Shown piece after piece: positions 20,960 to 33,367 of a stretch of DNA of 64,000 nt. The notes under the pieces are model-generated. The model did no database searches, was not told the origin of the DNA, and was given only the letters and a program-made list of their open reading frames with translations. The stretch is from assembly GCA_900291925.1 (NCBI GenBank), contig UWYS01000013.1, forward strand, positions 248,001-312,000, read 5' to 3'. Made by a program: the position numbers and the translations under genes. The stretch comes from Thecaphora thlaspeos (taxonomy: Eukaryota; Basidiomycota; Ustilaginomycetes; Urocystidales; Glomosporiaceae). How positions within the stretch are numbered: position 1 is the stretch's first letter; each line of letters starts with the position of its first letter.

Positions 20960-23900
20960 ATGAGTTCAGACTTCCCGCTAGGCTTCCTCTATAGCCTCCC
21001 GCAGCGGCCAAAGACAAAATCGCTCGGAGACCACCTGGCTGAACACATCACCGACAATGGCCGCATCACGACGCTGATCGACTGCCTCCCGTCGACGTCA
21101 AATCCGGCCCTGTGGTCGCCAGACCTGTCACGGCCGCCTCTCGACCACCGGACGATCAAGAAGTTCGTCTCATCGTTCATGATGCCAGTCTCGTCTGGCA
21201 AAGCCCCGCTGGGCCCCAACGACCGCGTCATGATGGCGTTGCCTACGGGTGCTGAGAATGCGCTGGCGCTTCTCTCCGTCGCCGCCTACCACACCTGTGC
21301 GCCCGTCAACGCCAGCTGTACCGCCGGCGAGCTGAGGGACGACGCCGTCAGACTCCGCGCAAAGGCCGTCGTGACGACGAGGGACGCCGCCGAACGGCTC
21401 GGCCTCCAGGCCCTGCACGACGAGGAGGGCATGGAGATTGTCTTTGTCGAGCCACGTGGGTCTGGACCAGCCGGCTTGTTCGACATGGGGCTTCTCGGCC
21501 AGCATGGCCACGCCTCGACCGCCGGCAGACGATCCTCCGCGCCTCACGGCCTTGAGCATCAGAGCCTTGTCCTCCACACATCCGGAACATCGGGCAAGAA
21601 GAAAGTCGTGCCCTACTCTCTCCGACACATGATCATCGGCACATGTTGCGTTGTCTATAGCTGGGACCTCAGGCCGGAAAGCGTCAACAGTGAGTACAGT
21701 TGAAGCGGGGCACGATCGAGGGAATGCCACGTGTGCGCTCGCGTTCGTCTCGCTGACCTGTACCCGCACTACTCTTCTCTTCCTTCAACTTCTCGCCATA
21801 CCTGCAGTGAACATGATGCCCCTCTTTCACGTCGGCGGTATCGTCCGCAACCTGTGGGCGCCCGTCTTCTCGGCGGGAAGCGCTATCATGTGCGCCGGCT
21901 TCGACGCCAATGCCTGGTGGCCGCTAGCTAAACAGCTCGGGGCGACGTGGTACTACGCAGCGCCGACGATGCATCACGCCATCCTCGCCTCAATGCCGGA
22001 AGGGATCGACGCGACCAAGGAGACGAGCATCAAGATGATTGCCAACGCCGCCGGTGGCCTGCTTCCCTCACTTGCAGTGCAGCTCAAGGAGACGTTTGGC
22101 GGCTGCGCCGTCCTGCCATCCTACGGTATGACGGAGTGCATGCCGATCGCGTCGCCGCCGACCAACTACCAGCTCGATCGACCGGGATGCTCTGGTGTAG
22201 CCTGCGGTCCTGATCTGTCGATCCGCGACCCGTTCAACCGCGAGCGTGAGCTGCCCGTCGGCCAGACCGGCGCTGTCTCGGTGCGAGGCCTGCCGACCTT
22301 CTCCGGCTACGAGACGTCGACGGATCCGTTCGAGCCGCTCGACACCTCGTCCTTCTCGAGCGAGGGCTGGTTCGACTCGGGCGACATGGGCCACATGGAT
22401 GCCGACGGCTACCTCTACATCACCGGTCGCTCCAAGGAAATCATCAACAAAGGTGGAGAGGTCGTTTCGCCATTTGAGGTCGAGGAGGCTATCACGCAGG
22501 CGTGCAAGGAGCGCGTCAAGCAGTGTCTGGCCTTTTCTATCGAGCACACTGTGCTGCAGGAGACGATCGGCGTCGTCATCGTCCCGGTCCCCAACCAGCC
22601 GCGAATCGGCCTCGCCGAGCTGCAGAACATGCTGCGTTCCCACCTCCACCCTTCCAAGTGGCCGTTTGCGGCCGTCTACATGGACGATCTGCCCAAGAAC
22701 CAGGCCGGAAAGCCGCTCCGGATCAAGCTGGGGACGCGTCTCAACATCGGACCGCTCTCGGACGATGTTCCGGCGCTGCAGCGACACTTTGAGGCCAAGG
22801 CGCCCGGCAAGGAGGTCCCGCTCTCTGAGCCGATCCCGTGCAGCCTCGTCTCGGTCGACGTTCGTGCGGTCGAGCGCGCCTGCTACCGAATCCCCGGCAT
22901 CATCGAGGCCGCCGTCCGCCAGCGCAAGGACGGCTCGCCCGAGGCCTTCATCCAGGTCGAGGAGGACGCCGATTACGACGCAGCCGACATTGACCGAGCC
23001 CTGGCCCAGGTCCTTCACGGCTATGTCGTTCCAAATCCGCTCCACGTCTTCCGACAACCGCTCGCCAAGGCTAACGGGCAGATCGACTTCCAAACGATGG
23101 AGGCCGAGGTGCGCCGCCAGAACGCGTCGGCCATGTCCCGAACCGCTCTGATTGTGCGCGACATCATCGCCAAGCTGCTTGACACCGAGGCGGGCACCAT
23201 CACCGCCGAGTCCGACTTCTTCCTCCTCGGCGGCAATAGCCTGCTGCTGGGACGGCTGGTCCACCTGATCCGAAAGGACACGGGCATCTCGCTTGAGGTC
23301 TCGACGCTCTTCAACAACTCGACGATCGCCGGGATTGCGAGTTTGATCGAGGACGAGGCCGGCGCCGACGACGATGATGAGGACGACGAGCTATTCGACG
23401 GTTACGACGACAAGGCCGGCGGCGGCTCCGGCTATGCCGCCCATCGCTATGACGAGGACGATGAGCCGGCCTACCAGAGCCATGGCTACCAGCCACGCAG
23501 CCAGACGCATCCCTGGGTGATGTTGGTCCAGCTGGTGCCCTTCCTCTTCTTTTACCCGCTCAAGGCCGCCTGGACCTGGACCGTCATCCTCCACGGCCTC
23601 GCCTTCTCCGCCTTCTACATTCACGACGTATTCTGGGAGCGCGTTGGCGCGCTGCTCGCCTCGATCGCCGTCGCCCGCTTCACGAGCCGCATCATCTGCC
23701 CCGTCACCGCGATCGCCTTTAAGTGGATCGTCATCGGACGCTACCGCCCCGGCAAGTACCCGATGTGGTGCAACTACCACCTCCGATGGTGGATCGTCAA
23801 CCAGTCGCTCAAGACGGCTGGCAAGGGTCTCTTCGCCATGACGCCCGGCCTGCAAAAGGTCTACTTCCGCCTGCTCGGCATGTCGATCGGTTCCGACGTC

Positions 23901-25874
23901 AAGATCGACCAGCACGCCAAGATGGCCGAGTACGACCTGATTACCATCCACGATGGCGCAAGGATCGACAAGTGCCTCCTCCGCGGCTTCTGCGTCGAGC
24001 GCGACGGCTACTTTCGCCTCGAGCCCATCATCGTCGGTCGCGACTGCGTCGTCAACACATTCACCCAAATCTCTCCCGGCGCCCGGCTCGCCGACGGGAC
24101 CGTTTGGGGCCCCCAGTCGTCGTCCCATGAGGAGCCTTCGTCGGACGCCTACGCCGCCTTCAACCGGACCACGGTCCCACAGCCTCATTGGGCCCTGGTT
24201 TTCTTCTTCGGCTACCCGATCGTTTTCCTTGTCCAGTTCATCTGCTACATCCCGTGGTTCGCCTCGCTCTTCATGCTTCTCTCGCAGCCGTTCGACTTCA
24301 ACCACCACGACAGCGTCAAGGGCGTCATCGCCTGGTTCGCCTACCCGAAGCGTATCGGATGGCACTATGTTGCCCGCATCGTGAGGAACGGCATGCCGCC
24401 GCTGATCAACCTGGTGCTCGGCATCATGATCAAGCGCCTTCTCGGCCTCAACCGCGAAGGCTCGATGCGCAACGCCACCCAGTTCGCCCTCTTCCGACTT
24501 TGGATCAATCAGCAGCTCCTCTCGCAGCCCCAGGTCCGGCGAGCGTTGGCCATCCTCGGCACCCACTACGAGATGACGTCGGTCATCTACCGCGCGATGG
24601 GCGCCCGCGTCGGCAAGCGCGTCTACTGGCCCGGCTCCGGCATCTACTGCCCCGACCCGGAGCTGCTTGAGATTGGCGATGACGTCGTGTTCGGATCGCG
24701 TTCCGAGGTCTTCACCTCGGACAGCATCGGCTGGGCGCGCGTCCGGGTGGGCCGAGGTGCCATGATCGCTGACCGCGTCGTCCTGCTCCCCGGCACCACG
24801 GTCGGGAAGCAGTGTGTCATGGGCTCTGGCGCCCTGGCCCGGAGGAACGGCCACTACGAGGAGGGCTCCGTCTGGATGGGATCGAAGAATGGCGAGGCCG
24901 TCAGCTTTGGCAAGGCCAACAAGGAGGCCAAGCAGGGCGCCGCGGCCGGCAGCGACGACGAGACCATCACGCCGTTCGGACGCGCCTTCTACAAGCGCCA
25001 GGCCAACTTCTTCGTCTTCCCCTACCTCATGCTCGTCGTTATCAACGTCGCGATGACGATCTTCACCTCGGGCTACTGGGCCACCGCGGCCGTCGGTACC
25101 GTTCTCATCCTCGACTTCCTCCGCACTCAGTTCGAGTACAGCAAGGCTGGCGTCACGATCTTCGATGATCACTGGTTCCGCCCCGGCCTCGTCTACGCGT
25201 TTATCGCGGTCGCCTTTATTGTGCTATTGACCCTCCAGGCTCTCTTCGCGTTTGCCTGGGTGATCGGGACGAAGTGGGCTGTCATCGGCAAGAGGCGCGA
25301 GGGACGCTACGATTGGGACTCGAGCAGCTACTGCCAAAGGTGGCAGCTCCACCTCAGCCTGCAGAAGCTGCTGGGCAAGGGCTATGGTGGCCACATCCTC
25401 GGCAATTTCTCTTCGAGCGTCTACGTCGTCTGGTACCTCCGCATGCTCGGCGCCAATATTGGCCGCAACTGCGCCATCTGGGCGGGTGGCAAGCCGTCTC
25501 TGCAGCTGACGGAGCCTGAGCTGGTTTACATGGGCGACAACGTGACGATCGACGATTGCTCGGTGGTCGCTCACATCAACTCCAGGGGACGCTTCAGCCT
25601 CAACAAGCTGCGGATCGGGGACGGCTGCGCCATGCGCAGCGGAAGCCGGCTCCTTTCGGGCGCCAACATGGAGCCCCACTCGATGCTGCTCGAGCACACC
25701 CTCGTCGCTTCGGGAGAGATTGCCGAGGCCGGTCACGTCTACGCAGGGTGGCCGGCTCGCCGACTGCGACGACCGCAACGGGCGCACGGCGGCGACAACT
25801 CGGCTGGCAGCAGCACGAGCAACCTCGATAAGCAAGCTCCTCCGCCTGGTTACTTCGGCGGCAACGGCCGGTAG
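20960..25874 (+). CDS. Pls-like membrane synthetase: adenylation, carrier protein, six-TM terminal module
   Basis: Two exons (20960-21689, 21808-25874; GTGAGT donor, phase 1) encode 1598 residues. Residues about 1-550 form an adenylate-forming domain of acyl-CoA-ligase style: LHTSGTSGKKK (about 205), YGMTE (about 348), GRSKEIINKGGE (about 450) and NQAGKPLRIK with the catalytic Lys (about 540). A second, degenerate AMP-binding C-terminal-like subdomain follows (about 593-680), then a carrier domain with the phosphopantetheine Ser in GGNSLL (about 721). After an acidic linker come three membrane-span pairs (from about 811, 1037 and 1310). Each pair is followed by a soluble block of hexapeptide-like repeats, with segments VIGRYRPGKYPMW and VIGKRREGRYDW at equivalent places. 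Six spans with three tandem domains is the layout of epsilon-poly-lysine synthetase (Pls) and the NRPS terminal domain of unknown function. Nothing else in the window looks like an accessory or resistance gene. The adenylation pocket looks more like a CoA ligase than an amino-acid A domain, so the product is unknown. Confidence 0.85.
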
Positions 25875-27269
25875 GCCCAAGCTCCGCTTGATCCCAGAGC
25901 AGCATCCCGCCCCGTCCCAACGACGGTGCCGAGCCCAGCGGGCTTGTCCCCGTCCAGCGCGCAGTCCACACCTTGAATCGTACCCGCACCAGCAAAGCAT
26001 CTTGAATCCATCCCGAGGGCGCGGTGATAAGCATACCGGCCGACCCGAGCGGCCTCCGCCCACCCTTGCCCGGCGTGGCACGTTCGTCTGGCCATCCACT
26101 CACATACATATACACATACACCCGCACACGCAAAAACATACAGCTCCCAGCCCCGGCCGCGCCTTCCACTGACAACGAACACAATCTTGGACCTCGAGGT
26201 CTTGCTCCCAGCATTTCCATCCTGCAACTTTTCTCGGCGACGTGTGATTCCTTCCCCAACCCTCTCCGCTCATTCGCTCTTGTCTATAGCACCGGGAAAA
26301 CGACTCAGCCTATCCCTCTCTTCCTTCCTCTTTGCGGTCTCTTCTTGGGGTTAAAAGCGGGGACGCCGTTACCTGGCCGCGCCGCCGTGTGACCCTTTTT
26401 CTTCGTTCTCCTGTCTACACAAATTCACTACCAGTCTACTAGCCACTGTCCTTTCTTTGTCGCTAATGAATCCAGATTCCAAGGTCGATGGAACGGCCCG
26501 CGATGCTGTCCGCAGTTGAGACGTCTCCTAGCGGTTTGCATGGGTAAGCACGTTACGGACACGCGCGGTCCCTGGGCAAGGAGAGGAGAGTTGGGCCTCG
26601 CATCCTTTCCCTTCCATGGGTGTGTGTAGAGCCAGGCGAGAGGCTGAGCCGACACGGCGCATTCGCTGTTTGCATGCGCGATGGTGCTTGCACGCACGAA
26701 GGTGCGACGGCTCGAGGGGTGGAGGTGGCGTCTGTGCCCTTGCTGACGAAAGGATCGAGGGGCGAGGTCGGAGGTCGGAGGTCGCGACTGAGATGCTTAG
26801 GCCGTCTGTTCGGTTCCGGCAGCTGAACGTTGGGCGGCGGGACGTGGGGGGATGGTCCTCGGGCGGGCGGTGCCAGGAAAAGGATTTTTGGACAAAGGTG
26901 TGGCTCGAATCGAGCGCACAAAAATTCCGGTTGCGAGAAGGTCAGCGGAAAGACGCAGCAGCAGCACCAAGCAAGGCAGGCAAGCGCAGCGCCATCCGTC
27001 ATCTCGTCATCATCCAACCACCCCACCCACGCACCCATAGCACCGTGACCACACCCTGCACGTCGCGCCACACCGCCGTCCCATCCAGCACGACGGCGGC
27101 ACTCATTGTCAACACCAACGCGTTCATCTAGGGACGGCTCAGCAAAGCTCACACGACGACGACGAGCCTCGAGCTCTTAATCCGTACCACAGGAGCACCA
27201 CCCCACACGCACATTGCAGCCAGCCAGCCACTCAGCCGACCGACCCATCCACCAAGCACCACAGCCAAT
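25875..27269. other. Intergenic between the Pls-like gene and TIM17
   Basis: About 1.4 kb between two plus-strand genes. Short CA-type runs occur near 26100-26140 and C/A-rich sequence leads into the TIM17 start. No conserved reading frame or RNA gene is seen. Confidence 0.5.
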
Positions 27270-28182
27270 ATGTCACACGCCGACCACACAAGAGATCCAT
27301 GTCCCTGGGTCATCCTCAACGACTTTGGCGGTGCCTTTTCCATGGGCGCCGTCGGCGGTACCATCTGGCACGGCATCAAGGGTGCCCGCAACTCTCCTCG
27401 CGTACGTTCCTCCCTATCCTCTCGCTCTCGCTCTCGCTCTCGCTCTCCCCCTTTCCCTCTCGCCCTTTCCTTCCCCCTCCCCCTCCGCCTCTCCTACAAG
27501 CGCCATCCCTTCTTTCAGGCTGACCTGTGCCTGTATCTCATTCTGGCTGCGATTGCAGGGCGAGAGGTTGCCGGGATCGCTAGCGGCCATCAAGGCGCGG
27601 GCGCCGGTGCTAGGTGGAAACTTTGGCGTGTGGGGCGGCATGTTTTCGTCGTTTGACTGCGCCGTCAAAGGGATAAGGCAAAAGGAGGATCCGTGGAACG
27701 CCATCATCGCCGGCTTCATGACGGGTGGCGGTCTTGCTATCCGATGTGAGTTGGCCACCCCCCCTACGTCTCCTCACACCTCTTTGAGGACGACATGGAA
27801 CGTGTAGCGAGGAGAAGAAGCCTGACCCCTCTCACCGCTTTGCCTACTTGGCGTGTATTGTCGCCGATGGCTAGCTGGACCAAAGACGGCGATCGGATCC
27901 GGCATCATGTGCGGTATCCTGCTAGGTGTCTTTGAAGGTGTCGGCGTCCTCATGCAGAGGATGATGGCCGAGAGCAACAAGCAGGTTGCGCCCATCATGT
28001 GAGTAGTAGTCTCTCCGGTCCCCTCCACCGCGAGCCTCTGTCCGTTCCGGCAGGGAAAGCGGTCACTGAACGCAGTTCTAACCTCATCCTCCTCTCTCGC
28101 GACGCACAGTCCGGACGTCCAGACAATCGGCGGCGGCTCAGCAGCAGTCACGAACGGTGCAGCGCCTTCTCTCTCCTCTTGA
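27270..28182 (+). CDS. TIM17: TIM17, core subunit of the mitochondrial TIM23 presequence translocase
   Basis: Four exons (27270-27401, 27559-27745, 27875-27998, 28110-28182) encode 171 residues, close to the usual 158-170. The introns begin GTACGT or GTGAGT and have phases 0, 1 and 2. The N-terminus [18 protein letters not shown] and the following [16 protein letters not shown] are hallmark Tim17 sequence. Exon 2 continues with GERLPGSL and [15 protein letters not shown]. Exon 3 supplies [13 protein letters not shown]. Four hydrophobic segments with Gly-rich packing motifs fit an inner-membrane protein that, with Tim23, passes presequence proteins into the matrix. Each splice restores family sequence. 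The last exon (about 24 residues, Ser/Ala-rich) is the least conserved and its acceptor is slightly less certain. Confidence 0.95.
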
Positions 28183-28689
28183 TTCGCCCTTTCGTCATCG
28201 TCCACCACTCCACTTCCTTCAGTTCAGTCCCTCTCGAGACACAGGCCACAACCCACGCCCAAGCACACGCGTCCCAAAAAAAAACTGGGGAGACTCCCTC
28301 CGAACTCCGTTGTAATAGTATCATTCCACCAAATATCTACCGACTCTTCTCCCGCCCTCCTTTTTTTCCCTTTTGTCGTCTCATCCAGAGATGTGCAAGA
28401 GAGGCTGGAACGTTTCGGTACACACATACACACGCACATCGACTCCACATCCCTCCACTCACTGTCGAGCTGGCGTTTCACAGTTGGCACCCTCTTCTGC
28501 TTCGCCGGTCCCAGTCTAAATTCTAGATGTTCTCCTTCTCTCGATTGCCCACGTCGGACGTGAAAGTTGTCGAAGACACGTCCACACCTCATCCATAGCA
28601 AAGGGGCTCCGATCGCCTCATCGTCTTGCCGTGTCTGGACGTGTGGATGTTGCAATGGATCAGTGCTGGTATAGAGTACATAGGGTGCG
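28183..28689. other. Convergent intergenic region between TIM17 and SEC5
   Basis: About 500 bp shared by two 3' ends. It contains A-rich and T-rich runs (28268-28285, 28362-28375) that could serve 3'-end formation. No gene is seen. Confidence 0.5.
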
Positions 28690-31592
28690 TTAAGATGCAC
28701 CGGGTTTTCTGGAGTTGCTGCCTGCTGATCTTTCCCTCTCCCTCTCTCCCTCCTTTCTGTCCGTTGCCGCCCCTGCGCCTGTGGCTATACCTTCCGTTTC
28801 GCTCCTCTCCGTCCTCTCCCTTGGCCTAGCCTTTCTGAAACACAAAAACTCCAATGCCGTCGCCTTTCTACTATCCATCAACGTCCTCTTGACCCTCTCC
28901 AACTCCCTCTTCAACGTCTCTGCCTCTTCCTGTCCTCCGCCTCCTCCACTTCCGCTTCTCTGGTACTTGTGACTAATCGTCTCGTAAACCATCTTGAGCG
29001 TCTTGTCCGCCTCGTCGCTTATAAACTGCGCCATGGTCTGGTGTATGAATTCAATCTCCAACGTCGCCTGCAACATCCCGCCCATGCCGAAGCGCGGGAT
29101 CTGCGTGAAGCAGTCCAGCGTCTCCTTGGCCAGATCCTGGACCAGAGAGAGGATCGTCCGCGTAACCAGCGGTTTCGTCACGGCGCGCACCTGCGCGTGG
29201 ATCTGCACGAGCAGCAGCAGCGACTCGTAGATGAACGGATGGACGCCAGAGGGTTTGGGGATCGTAGACCAGTTGATTCCCGACGAGAGGATGCCCGTGC
29301 GCAGCGTCGTGGTGATCAGGCTCGACTTGCGCCGGATGAAGTCGGAAAAGAGAATGCCGTCCAGTTGGACCGCCACCTCGTCGATCGTCTGCAGGGATGA
29401 TGGACGAGTCAGACAAAGCGGACCGTTCTGATCAGCGACGGGAGTAGAGCGGCTCGGCCCACAAGCACACACCACAACACCCAGCGCGAACGCACCTGGA
29501 GGTCCTCGGCCATCTTGACCCTATAAGCGTCCTGAAACTGGTTGACGAGGTTGGGTATGATCGTCTTACTGAGGTGCGTCAGGTTGGTGACGCTCAGCAG
29601 GATCCTCGTGTCTAGATCGCGCACGTCGACCATCAGCTTTGAGTCGCCAATCACCTTCTGGCTGGTCGACGTGGCTGGGTCGAGCGGATCGTACTCGGAA
29701 AACGCCAGCTGGATCAGCCCATCGAGGAAGGCGTAGATTGCATCGAGGAACGCGCCCTTGACACGCGCGGTGAACTCCGAGGGGACGGCGAGGTCGCGTG
29801 AGCCGCCGCGTCCGCCGCTGCTGCCGGCGTTGAGCGAGTCGCGCCCTCCAGCGATGTGGTAGGCTTGCCGCGCGTTGCTCTTATGGAAGGCCGCCATGTC
29901 CTTGAGGTAGAACGTGGTGGCCTGCTCCTCGGTGTTGAGCGTCCAGTCTTCGAGCAGGTAGAAGATCTTGGCATCCTCCTGCCAGAGGTGGCACAGCACC
30001 TCGGTGAAGCGGAAGCGCACGTTGAAGAGCAGGCCTTTGAGGCTGCTGCTGCTGGTGATGCCAAGCACGGCCAGGTCGTTGACGGCCTCGATCAGCTCGC
30101 CCAGCGTCGAGCGCATATAGGAGGCTGCGTTGGCCGAGCACGTCCCAGCCGGCACCCACTCCGGCAGCGGCGAGAGCGGCTGGCGCGCCAAGATGGCCAC
30201 GTCGGTCAGCGTGAAAAAGTGCGACAGCAGCGAGATGTACGCCTCGAGAGCCTCGGTCGCCCACGCCTTTGACTGGGCAAAGATCCGCTCCGAGCTAGGC
30301 CTCGACGACGACGACGCGGCGTTCGACTTGCCCCGCGTGAATTTACCCTCCATGTGATTCTTAGTGACGCGCCAGAAGCCGGGTAGCGTACCGACGATCG
30401 TCTCGGAAACGCTGCGGACCAGCTCGTGTATGGCCTTCCAGCCGTCTGCGCCGACGGCCTTGTCGAAGAAGCCGCCGTTCCGCACGAGGCCAACGCAGCG
30501 CTTGATGTCCTTGGCGCGATCCTTTTGCGTGCGTTTGACGAAGCGGCCGACCGACTGCACTGCGTCGACCTTTGCAATGTTGGAGTCGAATGCTTTGCGC
30601 ATCAGCGAGCGGATGTGGTTGTGCTGCGACTCGAGGTAGACGGAGACCGGGTCGTCGGTGGGGTCGAGCTCGAGCAGCACCTCGATTGTCTTTTCTTGCT
30701 CCTCAACACTGCGCTTCTGCTCGCGGAGCTGTGCGAGCAGGCGCATCTGCATCTCCTTCATCGTCGCCTCTACGGCGTCCCAGACCTTAGCAAACACCCT
30801 CCGCTGCTGCGCCTGCTGCTTGGCGGATCCGGAGGCGGAGGAATCCGTGCTACCAGCTTGTCCGGCGGCCGTGTTGAAGGCGAGCAGCTGACCGGGGCGA
30901 CTATCGAGGAGATACTTGCCTTTTTTGTAGTCGCGCAGCGCGACGTCGTACCTGCCAAGCTCGACCGACTCGGAGAGGCTTCCGGGGAGGTTGAAGAAGA
31001 ACTTTGAGCGTTCAAAGACGCCGAGGGTGCTGCGGAGCTTGATGGTCTTGAGATTATTCTCTAGGACAGGCATGAATACTTGATCCGCCTTTGCGCTTGC
31101 CTGTGCAAGGGTTTGCTTGAGCTCCTTTGTCCCGTAGTCTGCGTCGTCCTTGAGGGGGCCCAGGTCGCTCTCGCGCATCTCGCGGTAGACGCCGTCGGTG
31201 GTGGCCTTGACTGCGACGAAGCGGTCAAAGTTGTCCTCGACGAGGACCTTGAGAGCTTCCGAGCGCTGGTCTATACTCTGCTTGAGGTGCATGACGCCGT
31301 GGGAGAGGTCGGCAAAGGTGGCGTCCGGGTGTACGGTGCTGAGGAAGACTTTTGGGTCGAAGGTCTTGCTGGAGAGGGAGATCTGCGCCTTTGTCCCCTT
31401 GTTGAGGCTGCGGAAGGTGGCCATGGTGTTCCTGAGTCCGAGCGGATCTGGATCTTCAGCTACGCCGGTGGCTGAGTTGTTGCGGTTCTCGCCTTCGTCG
31501 TTGTCGGAGGTGTGCCATGTTGTAGGTTGGAGCGTGTCGAGGCTGTAGGCCTTGAGGAGGGCGGCCTCGTCAAAGTCGAACGTTGCGGCCAT
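28690..31592 (-). CDS. SEC5: SEC5 (EXOC2-type) subunit of the exocyst
   Basis: Two exons (31592-29496 and 29388-28690; GTGCGT donor, phase 0) encode 931 residues, close to yeast Sec5 (971). The start is the ATG at 31592 in GCCATGGCC context. The N-terminal third contains the Sec5 block [19 protein letters not shown], then [20 protein letters not shown], which form the helical entry to the CorEx coiled coil. The remainder is the helical-bundle rod of exocyst subunits. The splice joins KMAEDLQ to [11 protein letters not shown]. Exocyst tethers secretory vesicles at sites of polarised growth and septation. No TIG/IPT domain is present, as usual in fungi. The last about 50 residues are rich in Arg/Glu and low complexity. 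The gene is divergent from PA28, with 468 bp between the starts. Confidence 0.92.
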
Positions 31593-32060
31593 GGCGGGCC
31601 GGTGAAATGGCGTGTGCGCGGCTGTCACAAGGTCGAGTGAGCTGAGAAGGTGGGGCGAGGAAGGAGGGAAGAAGTGAGAGGTAAGAGGTAAGAGGTAAGA
31701 GGAGGAGCTAAGTTATGATGGACCTTTGCTGGCGAGTGAGTGTCGAGTCGAAGCGCCGTCTGATCCGTGCGGGGGCCAGACTGTAGTGGCGCGGGCTCAG
31801 CCCAAGTTGCATCACGTGAAGCGCAGGTGGAGTTTTTAGGGCGGAGCAGACTCAACTGAGGCGGCCCAAAGCTGCGCTCTGCCCGCTTCCCTCTGACCTT
31901 CTGCTTTTCCTTCCTCTTCTTTCTCTTCCTCTTTCTCCTCCTCCTCCTTCTGCTGCTGCCCCTCTACATCCATCTTCCTGCCGCACTCTCCTAAACCGCA
32001 GTAGCACCGCCACCACCGTCTACACCAGCAGCTACAACACCCTCCACCCACAACCCTGCC
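31593..32060. other. Bidirectional promoter region of SEC5 and PA28
   Basis: The region contains direct copies of the heptamer AGAGGTA (about 31677-31700) and a C/T-rich tract (31905-31960) that would be the PA28 leader. No gene lies within it. Confidence 0.5.
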
Positions 32061-33098
32061 ATGTCAAAGGTCGTCAAGCTCTCCATCGAGCCAGACACCC
32101 TCGCCCGCCTTGAAGAGTGGCACGAGTCGATCCGCACAAACGCCGTCCAAATCATCCAGCAGACACTTCCTGAAAAGGTCCTCGCTCTCAACGCCAAGAT
32201 CGCACAGGTACAGGCACACAAGACCGCCCTCCTCTCAAAGCACCACTACTTCCAGCCCGGCGCCATCGCCACAGACACCACTGTCTACCCTTCTGCTGAT
32301 GCCGCATCGGACAAGGCCGCCCCCTCGGCCTTCAAGAAGCGCAAGACGGCAGATGCAGCAAACGGCTTAGCAGCATCGGCAGCAACAGGGGAAGAGGGAG
32401 TGGCGGCGAACGTCTACACCGGCAACGTTAAGGTGTCCGAGTATCTTGAAAAAGTCTACGACGATCTCAGGGAGGAGTGGGACGAGATGATTGTCCTGTG
32501 AGTAGCCCGGTAGTCCCTCATGCTACGCTAGCATCTGGTCTCCGCTGCATACTGAGCCGCCTCTTACTAACCTTCATCATTTCCCAAACCCGCTGCCCCT
32601 CCAGCATGGACGCCCTTAAGATGTACATCAATCTCCAGATGCCCGTCATCGAGGATGGCGACACGTTCGGCGTTTCGGTGCAGGAAGAGGCGCTCAACGA
32701 GGTGGTACGGACGCAGGATACGGCCTACAACCTGCTCGCTACGCCCTTCTCCACGCTCTCTGTGCGTGGCGACCTGGCCGCCAAGCTGGTCCGCTACCCT
32801 GGTGTCGAGGACTTCGCCCACGCCCTTCGCGAACACGACCGCAAGAGTCTCTACCGCGCCAACATGCAGCTCACAGACATGCGCAATTGCTACAGTGTCG
32901 TCCTCGACATCTTCAGGAAGAACATTGCCAAAATCTCAAAGCCAAAGAGCGGCAATCGTGAGTAGTAACAGTAGCGGTAGCTGGACAGCTGTCGACGCAC
33001 GTCGCGTGTGGGTAATGAGGACGCGCCATCTGACCTTCCGACCCATTCAATCTTTCTGCCTCGACGCCGCGCCTGAAGAGATGGGCTCGTATGCGTAG
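32061..33098 (+). CDS. PA28/REG proteasome activator subunit (PSME3-like)
   Basis: Three exons (32061-32497, 32605-32957, 33079-33098; phases 2 and 1) encode 269 residues. The N-terminal helix (residues about 5-60) and C-terminal helices match PA28. In exon 2, QMPVIEDGDTFGVSVQEEAL corresponds to the PA28 activation-loop region, and YPGVEDFAHALREHD and MRNCYSVVLDIFRKNI match the terminal helices. The family forms heptameric rings that dock on the 20S proteasome and open its gate; the gamma type is nuclear. The central variable loop contains the basic FKKRKT, a possible nuclear signal. The last 20-nt exon is my inference: reading through the GTGAGT gives SGNRE then stop, while splicing gives a tail ending MGSYA, closer to family C-termini that insert into the 20S ring. 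PA28 is absent from budding yeast but occurs in scattered fungi. Confidence 0.88.
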
Positions 33099-33367
33099 CG
33101 AGAGACGCAGATACACGCATACATACATACCTGGAGGTGCCGAGTCGCGCCACATCTGCTCAGTATGTTACTGTTTGGTCCCTGCAACGAACATAGCAGT
33201 GAAGCAGTACCTGGGCCGGGAAGGCTAGCGCGAACGAGGTTTGATTGGGCGAGTAGAGAACGCTAAAGCAAGAACGAAGGCTGACGAATACAGCGTAGTG
33301 GAGTCAACGCCGAAAGAGGAAAGCAAATGAATGCGAGACGCCCGACGATCTGAGCCCTATCCCTGTG

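Noticed and set aside
23391..25172. 593-codon open frame antisense to the Pls-like gene
   Set aside because: It has a shadow composition (Asp/Glu/Val/Arg) and no motif, while the opposite strand has clear carrier, membrane and hexapeptide features.
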